Below, one piece after another: positions 1 to 8,154 of a DNA stretch of 48,045 nt (its first letter is position 1; each line of letters starts with the position of its first letter). Both the position numbers and the translations under genes were made by a program. This stretch comes from Fructilactobacillus ixorae (lineage in GTDB: Bacteria > Bacillota > Bacilli > Lactobacillales > Lactobacillaceae), in assembly GCF_024029915.1 (NCBI RefSeq), contig NZ_CP097479.1, forward strand, positions 1 to 48,045, written 5' to 3'. The notes under the pieces are model-generated. The model was not told the DNA's origin and made no database searches. It saw only the letters and a list, made by a program, of their open reading frames with translations.

Positions 1-1410
1 ATGCCAATTGAAGTTGAAGCTCCAATCGGACAGATTACGAACCTTGGTAACTTTACTATTACTGACACAGGACAGTTTCTATATCCTTACGATCAAGAAA
101 TTAATGAACCTGACTTGCTTTCGATTGTTAGCCATTACGAAAACAATCAGCAAAACAATTACAGCAATATGAAAAGTTACTATCGTGGTTATCACAAAGC
201 AATCCTAGACAAACCTGCAAAGGACGCTTACAAGCCTGATAACCGAATTATCGTTAACTTCCCCCGCAAGGCTGTTATTGATTTCAACGGTTTCTTTATC
301 GGTAACCGAGTTAAGATTGATAGTCCAGAAGATAACGTTGACCAGCTTATTTCTGAGTGGACGCAGCAAAACAACTTTGAAGACATTTTATTAGAAGTAT
401 CAAAAGAGTGCTCAGAATTTGGGCACTCTTATTTATTGGTTTATCAAGATATTGATGGTAATACATGCGTTACCAATTGCGATCCGATTAATACGTTCTT
501 AATCTACGAAAACACGCAGTCTCGCAAACCCAAGTATGCAGTTCAGTTTTCGTATAACAATCAAGGTCAGGAAATCATTACATTGTACGATGATACCTAC
601 ATTAGAACATTTGTTCAGGATGGTACCGGATTGAACGGCTTGCGATTAGATTCCTCAATTCTTAATCCATATCAGACCATTCCTGTCATTGAATTTCTAG
701 AGAACTCAGATAGGTTAGCTTTATGTGCTGACATTCTCAGCTTGATTGATGCTCTTGATAAAGCGATGAGTGAGAAAGCTAACGACGTAGACTATTTTGC
801 TGATGCCTATATGAAAATGATTAACGTTAACCTTGATGAGAAATCATTAGAAAAACTTCGAGATAGTCGTTTGATTAACGTTAAAGGTAATCAAGCTAAC
901 GGCCAACCAGACGTTGGGTTCTTACAAAAGCCGAGCGCCGATGAAACGCAAGAACACTTGATTGACCGGTTAGTTTCATCTATTTACAATATTGCTGGAA
1001 TCACTAATATGAACGACAGTAGCTTCTCCGGTAACGTTACCGGTGTGGCGTTGCAGATGAAGTTTAAGCCAATGCAGAACATGGCTAAAGCCAAGTCGCT
1101 GAAGTTCACGGCCTCACTTCGGCAAGTGTTCCAATGTGTGTTCGCTTTGAATCCAAGCGTTAGTTCTGATGCCTGGTCGCAGTTGTCGTTCCAGTTCACT
1201 CAGAACGTTCCAACGAACACGCAAGATGTGATTAGCTTGTTGAATGCTGGCTTTGGCAAGTTGCCACTTGATGTTCTGTACCGCCAGATTCCGTTTATTG
1301 ATGATCCAGAACAGGCTGTTAAAGACTTCAAGGACGAGCAACAAGAAGGACAGCAGGCAGTTCAAGGACTGATGGAACCCCGAGATGACAGCCAAAGCGG
1401 TGATGAGTAA
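1..1410 (+). CDS. Portal protein, SPP1 gp6-like
   Basis: The 469-residue protein has the length and residue pattern of SPP1 gp6/A118-type portals, the dodecameric ring at the capsid vertex through which terminase pumps DNA. The N-terminal part carries the FPRKAVIDFNGFFIGN stretch typical of this family, and the C-terminus is acidic and Gln-rich. Its ribosome-binding site is found at the other end of the window, which shows that the ends join and that the gene directly follows the terminase. The stop codon overlaps the next ATG, so it is co-translated with the MuF-like gene. Confidence 0.92.
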   Translation: MPIEVEAPIGQITNLGNFTITDTGQFLYPYDQEINEPDLLSIVSHYENNQQNNYSNMKSYYRGYHKAILDKPAKDAYKPDNRIIVNFPRKAVIDFNGFFIGNRVKIDSPEDNVDQLISEWTQQNNFEDILLEVSKECSEFGHSYLLVYQDIDGNTCVTNCDPINTFLIYENTQSRKPKYAVQFSYNNQGQEIITLYDDTYIRTFVQDGTGLNGLRLDSSILNPYQTIPVIEFLENSDRLALCADILSLIDALDKAMSEKANDVDYFADAYMKMINVNLDEKSLEKLRDSRLINVKGNQANGQPDVGFLQKPSADETQEHLIDRLVSSIYNIAGITNMNDSSFSGNVTGVALQMKFKPMQNMAKAKSLKFTASLRQVFQCVFALNPSVSSDAWSQLSFQFTQNVPTNTQDVISLLNAGFGKLPLDVLYRQIPFIDDPEQAVKDFKDEQQEGQQAVQGLMEPRDDSQSGDE

Positions 1411-2345
1411 TGGATAGTGAAGCACGAGCTCAGGCACGTATCAACAATTTGATTAATCAAGATAAGCAGACAGACAGTACAATTGATAACCAGTTTGAAG
1501 TAACAATGGATTTCATCCGTTACCATTTAATGGCTTTCTATCAGCGTTATGCTGATGACAATGGCTTATCTGTTTCCCAGACGTCTCAACAAGTTAACCA
1601 GTGGGACATTCAGCAATGGAGGGACGTTCTCAAACGGATGAACATTACCAGCTGGGAACAGGAAGCACAAGACCGAGCCAAGGTACTATCTGCACAGGCA
1701 GGTATTAATAAGACTAATCTAATCAATGCCATTATTGGGTTAGGATTGTTGAACCTTACCAATCAGCAAATAACCACCATTGGAAGTCGGCTAAACTCTG
1801 ACAATGACGAAGCCATTGAAGATTTACGTCAAGAGCTTAATTTAACATCTGCCCAGGTTGCTATACTTCGAAACTTAGACGATGGTGACGACTGGCAAGA
1901 CAATTTTTGGCTGGCTTCTGATGGTATAAGAAACAATGTTGAGATTACTTTTAACAACAGTTTACGTGCCGGATTAACCCAGATTGCACTTGGAACCTTG
2001 CTGGCAGTTCACTTTTCCAACAAAGAGAAGCGACCGAACAAGTCTATTGCTGATCGGATTGGCCAGCTAGTTAATTCTGCTAAAGGTTATGTACGAACCT
2101 ACTCATCGATTCAGATTAATCGACGCAAGACCAAAGCTTACAAGTACAAGCCAGAGATTAAACAAGTTAAATGGATTACCGAGCCAGGTTGTTGTAAACT
2201 ATGCGCCAGCATTCAGCGAAGCAATCCATACGATAAGATATCAGCTCCAATTCCAGGACTTGATAGCCATCCGTACTGTCGTTGTACGATTATTCCAATT
2301 CGTACCCACAGCTATGATGATACAGACGAAGAAGACGACGATTAA
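1410..2345 (+). CDS. MuF-like minor head protein
   Basis: The 311-residue product ends in a MuF-type domain: Cys-rich PGCCKLCASIQRSNPYD followed by a SHPYCRCTIIP motif, as in SPP1 gp7-like minor head proteins. These associate with the portal and are injected or act in DNA entry. It starts inside the portal stop codon (TAATG) and is followed by a clear intrinsic terminator, so portal and MuF genes close a transcription sub-unit. The C-terminal tail is acidic. The annotation is firm at family level; the activity of the domain is not known from the sequence. Confidence 0.88.
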   Translation: MDSEARAQARINNLINQDKQTDSTIDNQFEVTMDFIRYHLMAFYQRYADDNGLSVSQTSQQVNQWDIQQWRDVLKRMNITSWEQEAQDRAKVLSAQAGINKTNLINAIIGLGLLNLTNQQITTIGSRLNSDNDEAIEDLRQELNLTSAQVAILRNLDDGDDWQDNFWLASDGIRNNVEITFNNSLRAGLTQIALGTLLAVHFSNKEKRPNKSIADRIGQLVNSAKGYVRTYSSIQINRRKTKAYKYKPEIKQVKWITEPGCCKLCASIQRSNPYDKISAPIPGLDSHPYCRCTIIPIRTHSYDDTDEEDDD

Positions 2346-2374
2346 GCACTAGTCATTTGATTAGTGCTTTTTGT
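2344..2374 (+). terminator. Intrinsic terminator after MuF gene
   Basis: An 8-bp perfect stem (AAGCACTA at 2344-2351 with TAGTGCTT at 2362-2369) is followed by a T-rich run. It overlaps the stop codon of the MuF gene and separates it from the capsid genes. Confidence 0.75.
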
Positions 2375-2423
2375 TTGGTCCAAACACTGAAGACCATAAA
2401 AGCTGAATTAAAGGAGGATGCAC

Positions 2424-3068
2424 ATGAAAACATTAGGGAAACGACTTCCGTTGAATTTACAATTTTTTGCAGAAAGTCAGAGTACAAGCACTTCAGTTTC
2501 AAATTCTGGATCAACAATGTTAAGTACTAGCGGCTCTGTATCTACATCTGCCTCAACATCAGCTAGCCAAAGTTCTAGCGCTTCTGCAAGCCAAAGTCAG
2601 TCTGCTACGTTTACGCAAGCTGACATTGATAAAGCAGTTGAGGAGGCCTTGAAGAAGTTCCAAGATGGGCAGAATCAGGCAAAGCGTTATGAGCACATGA
2701 CAGCACAGGAAAAGGCGGAATACGATGCTCAGCAAGCACAGAAGAAAGCCAAAGAAGCAGAAGCACAATTAGCTCGTTACCAAATGCGTGATGAGGTAAT
2801 GAAGAACGCAGTTGCTGATGAAGTTACTTTGAGCGTAGATGATTTAGATCACATTGTGTCAGCGGATGCCGAAACAACTAAAAAGAACTATGAATGGTTG
2901 AAAGGTTTTGAAGCACGGATTAAAGATTCCATGTTGGAAGAATTGAAAAAAGGTAAGCCGTTGCCAGGTAACAATGGCAAACAGCCAAAAGGTTCACTAG
3001 GGGAACAATTAGCAAAACAGGGTGAGTCAAAGCGCTCAAACCCATATTTTAAGGAAGGTGAAAACTAA
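2424..3068 (+). CDS. Capsid scaffold protein, DUF4355-like
   Basis: The 214-residue protein starts with the N-terminal motif LNLQFFAE that many Firmicutes phage scaffolds share, then has a long helical, charged middle and a Gly/Lys tail (LPGNNGKQPKGSLGEQL), as in DUF4355 scaffolds. It should guide capsid shell assembly and leave before packaging. Residues roughly 10-45 are an unusual low-complexity Ser/Thr tract. The ATG at 2424 is chosen because AGGAGG lies 7 bases upstream; the ATG at 2418 is too close to it. The gene overlaps the decoration gene by one base. Confidence 0.85.
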   Translation: MKTLGKRLPLNLQFFAESQSTSTSVSNSGSTMLSTSGSVSTSASTSASQSSSASASQSQSATFTQADIDKAVEEALKKFQDGQNQAKRYEHMTAQEKAEYDAQQAQKKAKEAEAQLARYQMRDEVMKNAVADEVTLSVDDLDHIVSADAETTKKNYEWLKGFEARIKDSMLEELKKGKPLPGNNGKQPKGSLGEQLAKQGESKRSNPYFKEGEN

Positions 3069-3430
3069 TGGAAAAGAAAGAATTTTATACACCTAATGCG
3101 GTAGTTGTTTTTCCTGAAAAAGCAACTGCGCTGGGTGGCATTATTAGTTCTGATCTAGGTGTTACAGAAAATGGTCGAAAGATTGTTAAAGCCGGAACTC
3201 CGGTTGGTGGAGATGATTTCACTGTCAAAGACCAAACGGTATTAGGTGCGGCTACTGCTGACAACGTACAAGGAGTTCTGTACAACGATGTTGATGTTAC
3301 TAATGGTAACGGTAATGGAACTGTTATGGTTTCTGGATACATTAACGAACGTTACTTAGATTCAAGAGTAAATGTGTCTGATGACATTAAAAAGGCACTA
3401 AAAAACAAAATTACATTTATTAATCGATAA
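3068..3430 (+). CDS. Head decoration-type protein
   Basis: A 120-residue protein between scaffold and major capsid genes, the usual place of capsid decoration or head-stabilising proteins. It is Gly/Val/Asn-rich, predicted mainly beta, with a VQGVLYNDVDVTNGNGNGTV stretch resembling trimeric decoration proteins (lambda gpD-like fold). The start codon overlaps the scaffold stop (TAATG). Function is inferred from position and composition only. Confidence 0.65.
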   Translation: MEKKEFYTPNAVVVFPEKATALGGIISSDLGVTENGRKIVKAGTPVGGDDFTVKDQTVLGAATADNVQGVLYNDVDVTNGNGNGTVMVSGYINERYLDSRVNVSDDIKKALKNKITFINR

Positions 3431-3442
3431 GGAGGATTAAAC

Positions 3443-4492
3443 ATGCAAGATATTTTCAGTGATATTACCACTGCAAACATTGCTTCGTATTGGACTACAT
3501 TAACTCAAAACGAAGCTCCATTCATCGGAGAAACATTATTCCCTTCAGTTAAACAAGGTTCTCGTGACGTAACTTGGTACAAAGGAGAAACTGCAGCTGC
3601 TTCGCCGTTAAAAGCCAGCGGTTACAATGCTCAGACGGTTGATCGTGATCGGCAGGGATTCTCAGAACGTGTAACTAGAACTAAGTTCTTCAAAGAAGGA
3701 CAAAAGATTGATGAGCAATTGCGCCAACAGTTACTAACTGTTCAAAACTCTCCGATTCCAGCTCAACGTGATGCCATTTTGCAACACGTGTTTGACGATA
3801 CTACTAACTTGCTTCGTGGAGCTTCATTAATTCGTGAAATCACGAGAATGCAGGTGCTTCGAACGGGTAAGTTTGAAATTAAGAGCAATGGTCAAGACTA
3901 CAAAGAAGACTTTGAAATGAATCCAAGTCATATTAAGTCTGCTACTAAGTCATGGAAAGACGATGGCTCTCCACTTGATGATTTTGATAATGCTATTTCG
4001 ACCATTACTAATGATTCTGGAATTACGCCAACTCGGGTACTTTTGAATCGGAATACTTTCAATGTTTTAGTTCGGAATGAGGAAGTGAAGGCTACTATCC
4101 TTGCTAACAATGCTAATACGTCAGCAGCGGCTGTTCCTCGTTCAGTTGTAACTGGATATATGGCTTCTGAATATGGATTGACCTTCCAAGTTTATGACAA
4201 AACTTACCGTGATGTAGATGGCACGATGAAGAAGTTTATTCCAGATGGTGAGGTTATTCTTATTCCAGATGGTGATTTAGGTAAGACCGTATTTAGTCCT
4301 ACGCCAGAAGAAACTGACTTAATGGCCAGCTCCAATGCTGATGTTTCAATTGTTGATACTGGCGTTGCTATTTCAAATACCGTTCTGAACGATCCAGTAA
4401 CGAAACGAACCAAAGTATCGCAGCAATTCACGCCGACTTTTGAAATGATTGACGGCGTTTATGTATTAAAGGCATTTCCCAGTAACTCCTAA
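3443..4492 (+). CDS. Major capsid protein, family E
   Basis: The 349-residue product matches the layout of major capsid protein E: an N-terminal DIFSDITTANIASYW segment, ETLFPSVKQGS, a TKFFKEGQKIDE stretch and a C-terminal EMIDGVYVLKAFP strand. It forms the shell with the scaffold and decoration proteins. GGAGG stands well placed before ATG 3443. Just before the stop, the +1 frame is open from 4470 to a stop at 4686 and encodes a HeH/LEM domain, so a minor, longer capsid form may be made by recoding (see the next entry). Confidence 0.93.
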   Translation: MQDIFSDITTANIASYWTTLTQNEAPFIGETLFPSVKQGSRDVTWYKGETAAASPLKASGYNAQTVDRDRQGFSERVTRTKFFKEGQKIDEQLRQQLLTVQNSPIPAQRDAILQHVFDDTTNLLRGASLIREITRMQVLRTGKFEIKSNGQDYKEDFEMNPSHIKSATKSWKDDGSPLDDFDNAISTITNDSGITPTRVLLNRNTFNVLVRNEEVKATILANNANTSAAAVPRSVVTGYMASEYGLTFQVYDKTYRDVDGTMKKFIPDGEVILIPDGDLGKTVFSPTPEETDLMASSNADVSIVDTGVAISNTVLNDPVTKRTKVSQQFTPTFEMIDGVYVLKAFPSNS

Positions 4493-4688
4493 GACCAGCG
4501 ATAGTTTAAATACCAAAGCTGACCAGGAAAAAGTATTCATGAAGAAGCCAGATGATGAATCTACTGATAGCGAAAAGCCAACTGATGCCAATACACTAAC
4601 TGAAATCAAAGAGTATTTAAATTCCCAGGGTATTGATTATGATTCTAATGCTAAGAAAGCTGACTTACTGAAGTTAGTAGGTGATTAG
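4482..4688 (+). CDS. HeH/LEM-domain extension in +1 frame of capsid gene
   Basis: The frame at +1 to the capsid gene is open across the capsid stop and continues as a hydrophilic linker and then a 32-residue helix-extension-helix domain (TLTEIKEYLNSQGIDYDSNA followed by KKADLLKLV). Codon use is coding-like from the junction on. A separate small gene could begin at ATG 4539 (49 aa), but its only upstream signal is a weak AGGA 11 bases away. A +1 shift at CCC-AGT (capsid residue 346) would give a product of about 414 residues. HeH domains are known nucleic-acid binding or linker folds in phage proteins; which expression route is used is not settled. Confidence 0.6.
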   Translation, partial: VTPKTSDSLNTKADQEKVFMKKPDDESTDSEKPTDANTLTEIKEYLNSQGIDYDSNAKKADLLKLVGD

Positions 4689-4689
4689 C

Positions 4690-5037
4690 ATGGACGAAAC
4701 AAAAAATCATCCGACGCCACAAGATATTATCCGTAACATTGATATTTTTAAAGATTTTGATAATGAAACTATCGATGAAAAAATTAGAATTGCGCGAATG
4801 AAAGCAATTAAAGATGGCGTTGATAAAGATGCCCTTAACACAGCTGTTAGTGCTTATGCTCGACATTTACTATTGGTTACTTACTTCGCTTCAAACGGCG
4901 GAATTACTAGTGCTACTACATTAGGTCAGAGTTTTCAGAACGTTGATTTAACTAAGAGTGATCCATTCTTAGATGAATATAATCAAATTTCAAGTGACTT
5001 TGGTAATAGTGGCCAATGGAAAGGTCTTTTTCTATGA
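4690..5037 (+). CDS. Head-tail connector (adaptor) protein
   Basis: A 115-residue, mostly helical protein in the position of the SPP1 gp15-type adaptor that docks on the portal. The residues HPTPQDIIRNIDIFKDF and a following helical repeat fit this group. ATG 4690 is preferred over the upstream GTG because AGGTG lies at the right distance. It overlaps the next gene by four bases (ATGA). Assigned by gene order and length. Confidence 0.65.
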   Translation: MDETKNHPTPQDIIRNIDIFKDFDNETIDEKIRIARMKAIKDGVDKDALNTAVSAYARHLLLVTYFASNGGITSATTLGQSFQNVDLTKSDPFLDEYNQISSDFGNSGQWKGLFL

Positions 5038-5624
5038 GTGAGAACTTCGATAATTTGGGACCAGCAATTGAAGAGCTAAAAAAACTAAATGGAACTAACA
5101 TTTATGTTGGTATTCCTTGGGATGATAAGCATTTAACTATGATTGCAATGGTTAATGAGGTTGGTGCTACGATTCGTCCTAAAAAGGGACAATTTCTTTG
5201 TATTCCGGCTAATAAAGATATGGTTGGTAAATCTCCCAAAGATGTTAAAGGATTGTTTAGACCGAAAGGGAAGAACGTTCTCGCACTTGCTAATAAGTCG
5301 GGTGGGATTAAAGTAATGTTCATTTTGAAGAAGTCAGTAACAATCCCACCGCGCCCATTTCTGAGAACAACCATGACCAAGTATGCACAGGAGTGGTCAG
5401 GCGTTGTACAAACAGAGGTTCAAAAAATATTAGTTGGTGAATCAAATGCTAACCAATCCATTGATACGATTGGTAAAAGAGCCGTTAAGGAAATGAAAAG
5501 GACGATTAAACAGTTTGACCGTCCTCCTAACTCAAAACTTACGCAGGAACTAAAGGGAGCAAACAACCCGTTAATTGATACTGGTAAGATGATGAATTCT
5601 GTATTTTACGTTGCAGAAAAGTAG
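5034..5624 (+). CDS. HK97 gp10-like neck/tail-completion protein
   Basis: A 196-residue basic protein with the hallmark of HK97 gp10/SPP1 gp17-type proteins: an IYVGIPWDD start, a MVNEVGATIRPKKGQFLCIP block and IPPRPFLRTTM, the family's best conserved stretch. It ends with PLIDTGKMMNSV, also typical. It joins head and tail during assembly. The start at 5034 uses GGAAAGG nine bases upstream and overlaps the previous stop. Confidence 0.75.
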   Translation: MSENFDNLGPAIEELKKLNGTNIYVGIPWDDKHLTMIAMVNEVGATIRPKKGQFLCIPANKDMVGKSPKDVKGLFRPKGKNVLALANKSGGIKVMFILKKSVTIPPRPFLRTTMTKYAQEWSGVVQTEVQKILVGESNANQSIDTIGKRAVKEMKRTIKQFDRPPNSKLTQELKGANNPLIDTGKMMNSVFYVAEK

Positions 5625-5636
5625 AGGTGATCAATT

Positions 5637-5978
5637 ATGAAACCATTGCCACAGTTTAATTACATGTTTAATAAACTCAAGCAACCTCTGCAAATTAAAT
5701 ATAACGATGGAAATACAGAAAAGGTGGTTGAACCATTAATTAACAATTCCGATCCAAACCTAACTTTTGTTAATCAAGCTGGAGGACAGCTAGGAACAGG
5801 TACAATGATTTGGATTAGTAGGTTGATTAATGTCCCTAGACAAACAGAAGTTAAAACTGAGTCAGGAACAACTTATAAGGTAATGACTAGTGGCCAGGAT
5901 TTAATTGCTGGTCTTTTTTATTACCAATTAGAAATTTTAACCACGAAAAATGGAGGTGAGGATATTGGCGAATACTAA
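5637..5978 (+). CDS. Head-closure-like protein
   Basis: A 113-residue protein between connector genes and the tail tube. Its beta-rich sequence and position suggest a head-closure or stopper protein (SPP1 gp16-like). AGAGGTGATC precedes the ATG, and its 3' end overlaps the next gene by 14 bases, so the genes are translationally coupled. No motif is decisive; the name rests on synteny. Confidence 0.5.
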   Translation: MKPLPQFNYMFNKLKQPLQIKYNDGNTEKVVEPLINNSDPNLTFVNQAGGQLGTGTMIWISRLINVPRQTEVKTESGTTYKVMTSGQDLIAGLFYYQLEILTTKNGGEDIGEY

Positions 5979-6426
5979 CATGTATGATCAAATCGAAGAG
6001 AGCGTTTGTTCAACGATTAGAAAGTACATGCCTAAGACAAAGGACTACCCTAATGGATTGCCGATTGTTAATGAGTTACGCCAAGGAGATTTACCTCCAT
6101 TTCCTTATATCACTTACTACATGTACGATGATGGTGAATCTACTACTTTTAGTGATATTGATGATGAAATTCTTGATGTTGGGATTTACTTAAAAGCATA
6201 TGGAGATAATCAGAACCAGGTTAAAAATCTTGGTGCATGGTTACGCAAGGTTCTGCTTACTAAGGGAGCCACGGATGACTTAATGAAACATTCAATTGTT
6301 GCTCAACGTCCAGGAGTGTTGCCAAATGTTAATCAGTATTTAAATGCTGATTGGGAATTTCAAAGTGGGGCTGATTATCGGCTCCAAGTACAAGATAACT
6401 TTAAAGATAAAACAGAGGAGGAATAA
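5965..6426 (+). CDS. Tail terminator-like protein
   Basis: The 153-residue product resembles phage neck/tail-terminator proteins, with a PFPYITYYMYDDGES segment, a LRKVLLTKG helix and a terminal ADYRLQVQ strand. It should cap the tail tube at the head-proximal end. GGAGGTGA sits six bases before a TTG at 5965, so TTG is the probable start rather than the ATG at 5950, which lies within the ribosome-binding site. It is followed two bases later by the tail tube gene. Confidence 0.65.
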   Translation: MANTNMYDQIEESVCSTIRKYMPKTKDYPNGLPIVNELRQGDLPPFPYITYYMYDDGESTTFSDIDDEILDVGIYLKAYGDNQNQVKNLGAWLRKVLLTKGATDDLMKHSIVAQRPGVLPNVNQYLNADWEFQSGADYRLQVQDNFKDKTEEE

Positions 6427-6428
6427 CA

Positions 6429-6995
6429 ATGCCTAATTTACAAAACGGCGGACGTGGTACTGTTACGGTTAATGCTGCACGAAATGAAGTGCTTCATTTG
6501 ATTTATAACGGTAAAGATAAGATTCTTAATTCAGGACTTGCAAAAGGAAATGCTGTTCAAGCACAAAGAACCACAGCAAAGGTTACTGCAGTCGCCGGGT
6601 TTTATGGTGAGCCGTATTACTACGAATCAGGAGACGATAGCGCAAAGGTTACTATTAACGTTAAGGATGGTTCAGAAACTGATAACATCCTCCAAGCGCT
6701 CTACAATGATCAGTTCGATGATAGCAACAACTTAGTTTCAACTTTTGATTTGAAAATTGAACAAAAGGATAAACATAAAGTTACGACGTTAACTGATTGT
6801 TTGATTGCAAACGAACCTAACCAGGATATGAATGATGCAGATCACTCGATGGCTTGGTCATTGCTGGCTGGTAAAATGACTACAATTTCTCAAAAGCCAA
6901 ATGACAACGATTTTCCTTGGAGTGATAGCACTAGTGCAAATGGTGGTGGCGCTTTACCAGATTCCACGCCGAGTAGTAACAAGTCCGGTAATTAA
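6429..6995 (+). CDS. Major tail tube protein
   Basis: A 188-residue protein beginning MPNLQNGGRGTVTVNAARNE, with EPYYYESGDDSAKVTINVKD and a MAWSLLAGKM segment typical of siphovirus tube subunits. It stacks in hexameric rings on the tape measure. The last 25 residues are a Ser/Gly/Pro/Asn-rich linker that appears to lead to a further domain, yet the frame stops at 6993. The +1 frame continues into a MucBP-like domain, so a fraction of subunits is probably extended by recoding. Confidence 0.88.
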   Translation: MPNLQNGGRGTVTVNAARNEVLHLIYNGKDKILNSGLAKGNAVQAQRTTAKVTAVAGFYGEPYYYESGDDSAKVTINVKDGSETDNILQALYNDQFDDSNNLVSTFDLKIEQKDKHKVTTLTDCLIANEPNQDMNDADHSMAWSLLAGKMTTISQKPNDNDFPWSDSTSANGGGALPDSTPSSNKSGN

Positions 6996-7203
6996 AATTC
7001 ATTATCAATCAGACGACGGAGAACCACTGGAAAAAATTGATAACCAACTTTCTGATGTCACTTTAACAGGTAGCCCTGGTAGTAGTTATTCAATCAAAAC
7101 TCCGCCAGTCAGTGGATATGGATATCTAAAGAGTACACTACCTTTGAAAGGTGTATTCACCTCAAGTCAATCTGCTTTAGTAATTTATAGCAAGAATAAA
7201 TAA
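6988..7203 (+). CDS. MucBP-like tail-tube extension in +1 frame
   Basis: From 6988 the +1 frame encodes 71 residues with the MucBP-type pattern: I-x-Y-x-x-D-x-G near the N-terminus, an L-x-G-x-x-G-x-x-Y centre, S-GYGYLKS, then G-x-F and a final VIYSKNK strand. There is no usable start codon or ribosome-binding site in this frame after 6901, and that ATG lies inside the tube gene. Recoding at TCC-GGT-AAT just before the tube stop would give a product of about 257 residues. Domain-tagged tube subunits are known from other phages; MucBP as the tag is inferred from the visible pattern. Confidence 0.65.
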   Translation, partial: VIKIHYQSDDGEPLEKIDNQLSDVTLTGSPGSSYSIKTPPVSGYGYLKSTLPLKGVFTSSQSALVIYSKNK

Positions 7204-7205
7204 TA

Positions 7206-7236
7206 AATCACCTGCATATTTTGCGGGGATTTTTAA
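7206..7236 (+). terminator. Imperfect terminator after tail tube
   Basis: AATCACCTGCA pairs imperfectly with TGCGGGGATT and is followed by five T's. The stem contains a mismatch and a bulge, so termination is probably partial, which would lower expression of the downstream tail genes. Confidence 0.5.
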
Positions 7237-7286
7237 TACATAGCTCACGAATTTAGTGAGCAATAAAAATAAAAGGAGAATGATTT

Positions 7287-7886
7287 ATGGCAACAGCTTT
7301 AGATAAAATGATGAGTAATCAATTTAACCAAAAGGTTGATTATGAAGTTGATGGAGAAAAACATACTCGTAACATTTCAGTTAAGAAACCAGGTTATTTA
7401 ACTGATTTGAAACTTAAAGACTTGATGAATGTTGGTGATCAAAAAGCTAATTTTGGCCGGATTTTTGAAATTTTAATGAATGAAGTCCTGGTACAGCCAC
7501 AATGGACTTATTCAATTCTTGATAAGAAACTTCCAAAGAAATTACGTGAAAAAGAAGTAGCAGTTGACGTAGAGGGTCAAACGAAGAAAGTTAAACTAGT
7601 TTTCCCGGGCTATCGTTTGGCATTGAATACTTTATTAATGATTACCTCCCCAATTTCCGGAGCTTACAACATGTCTGGTTTTATGGAGTCAGTAATTACT
7701 AATATGGTTCGTACCACAGAAGGTAATAAAGTAGAACCTGATTTCTTTGATCCAGGACAACCTGGAGATGGTTTAGGTGATGAAGTCATGAAGCAAGCAA
7801 CTCCATTTCTTAATGACATTGCTTCTTACGATGGTGTACTACCGACATTGTTAAAGGCTTACACGTTTCTGGCAGAAAAAGACTAG
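7287..7886 (+). CDS. Tail assembly chaperone, gpG-like
   Basis: A 199-residue protein directly upstream of the tape measure gene, the position of lambda gpG-type chaperones. It begins MATALDKMMSNQ and is helical and acidic at the C-terminus. AAAGGAG precedes ATG 7287. It ends at GAA-AAA-GAC-TAG, where the +1 frame stays open for another 80 residues. That is the conserved G/GT arrangement, in which recoding makes a long form that recruits the tape measure protein. Confidence 0.75.
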   Translation: MATALDKMMSNQFNQKVDYEVDGEKHTRNISVKKPGYLTDLKLKDLMNVGDQKANFGRIFEILMNEVLVQPQWTYSILDKKLPKKLREKEVAVDVEGQTKKVKLVFPGYRLALNTLLMITSPISGAYNMSGFMESVITNMVRTTEGNKVEPDFFDPGQPGDGLGDEVMKQATPFLNDIASYDGVLPTLLKAYTFLAEKD

Positions 7887-8124
7887 TGAAAGTCGTTATT
7901 TAGATGATTTTGGTGACATAGATGAACAGAAAATACAAGATGATGTCCGTGATAACCAGGACGTCATTTTTATTTGTTACGAATTGAATTTAAAGCGTGA
8001 AGAGGTTCTTTCAAAAACTCACGATGAATTTACCAGGTTAATCTATGAAGCTAAATTTGTTCAGAAGCTAAAGATTGATGAGATGGCAACGGCTATTTCT
8101 AAAGTATTTAGTGATGATGATTAA
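7882..8124 (+). CDS. gpT-like part of recoded tail chaperone
   Basis: The frame at +1 (equally -2) to the chaperone gene encodes 80 residues without a start codon at its beginning, including QDVIFICYELNLKREEVLSK and ending KVFSDDD. It stops 30 bases before the tape measure ATG. At the junction, AAA at 7878 can re-pair with AAG after a +1 step, or with AAA after a -2 step. The fused product would be about 278 residues. Lambda uses -1 here, so the direction is unusual but not unheard of. Confidence 0.7.
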   Translation, partial: TSESRYLDDFGDIDEQKIQDDVRDNQDVIFICYELNLKREEVLSKTHDEFTRLIYEAKFVQKLKIDEMATAISKVFSDDD

Positions 8125-8154
8125 TTAAATATTTAACGTTAGGAGGTGATACTG

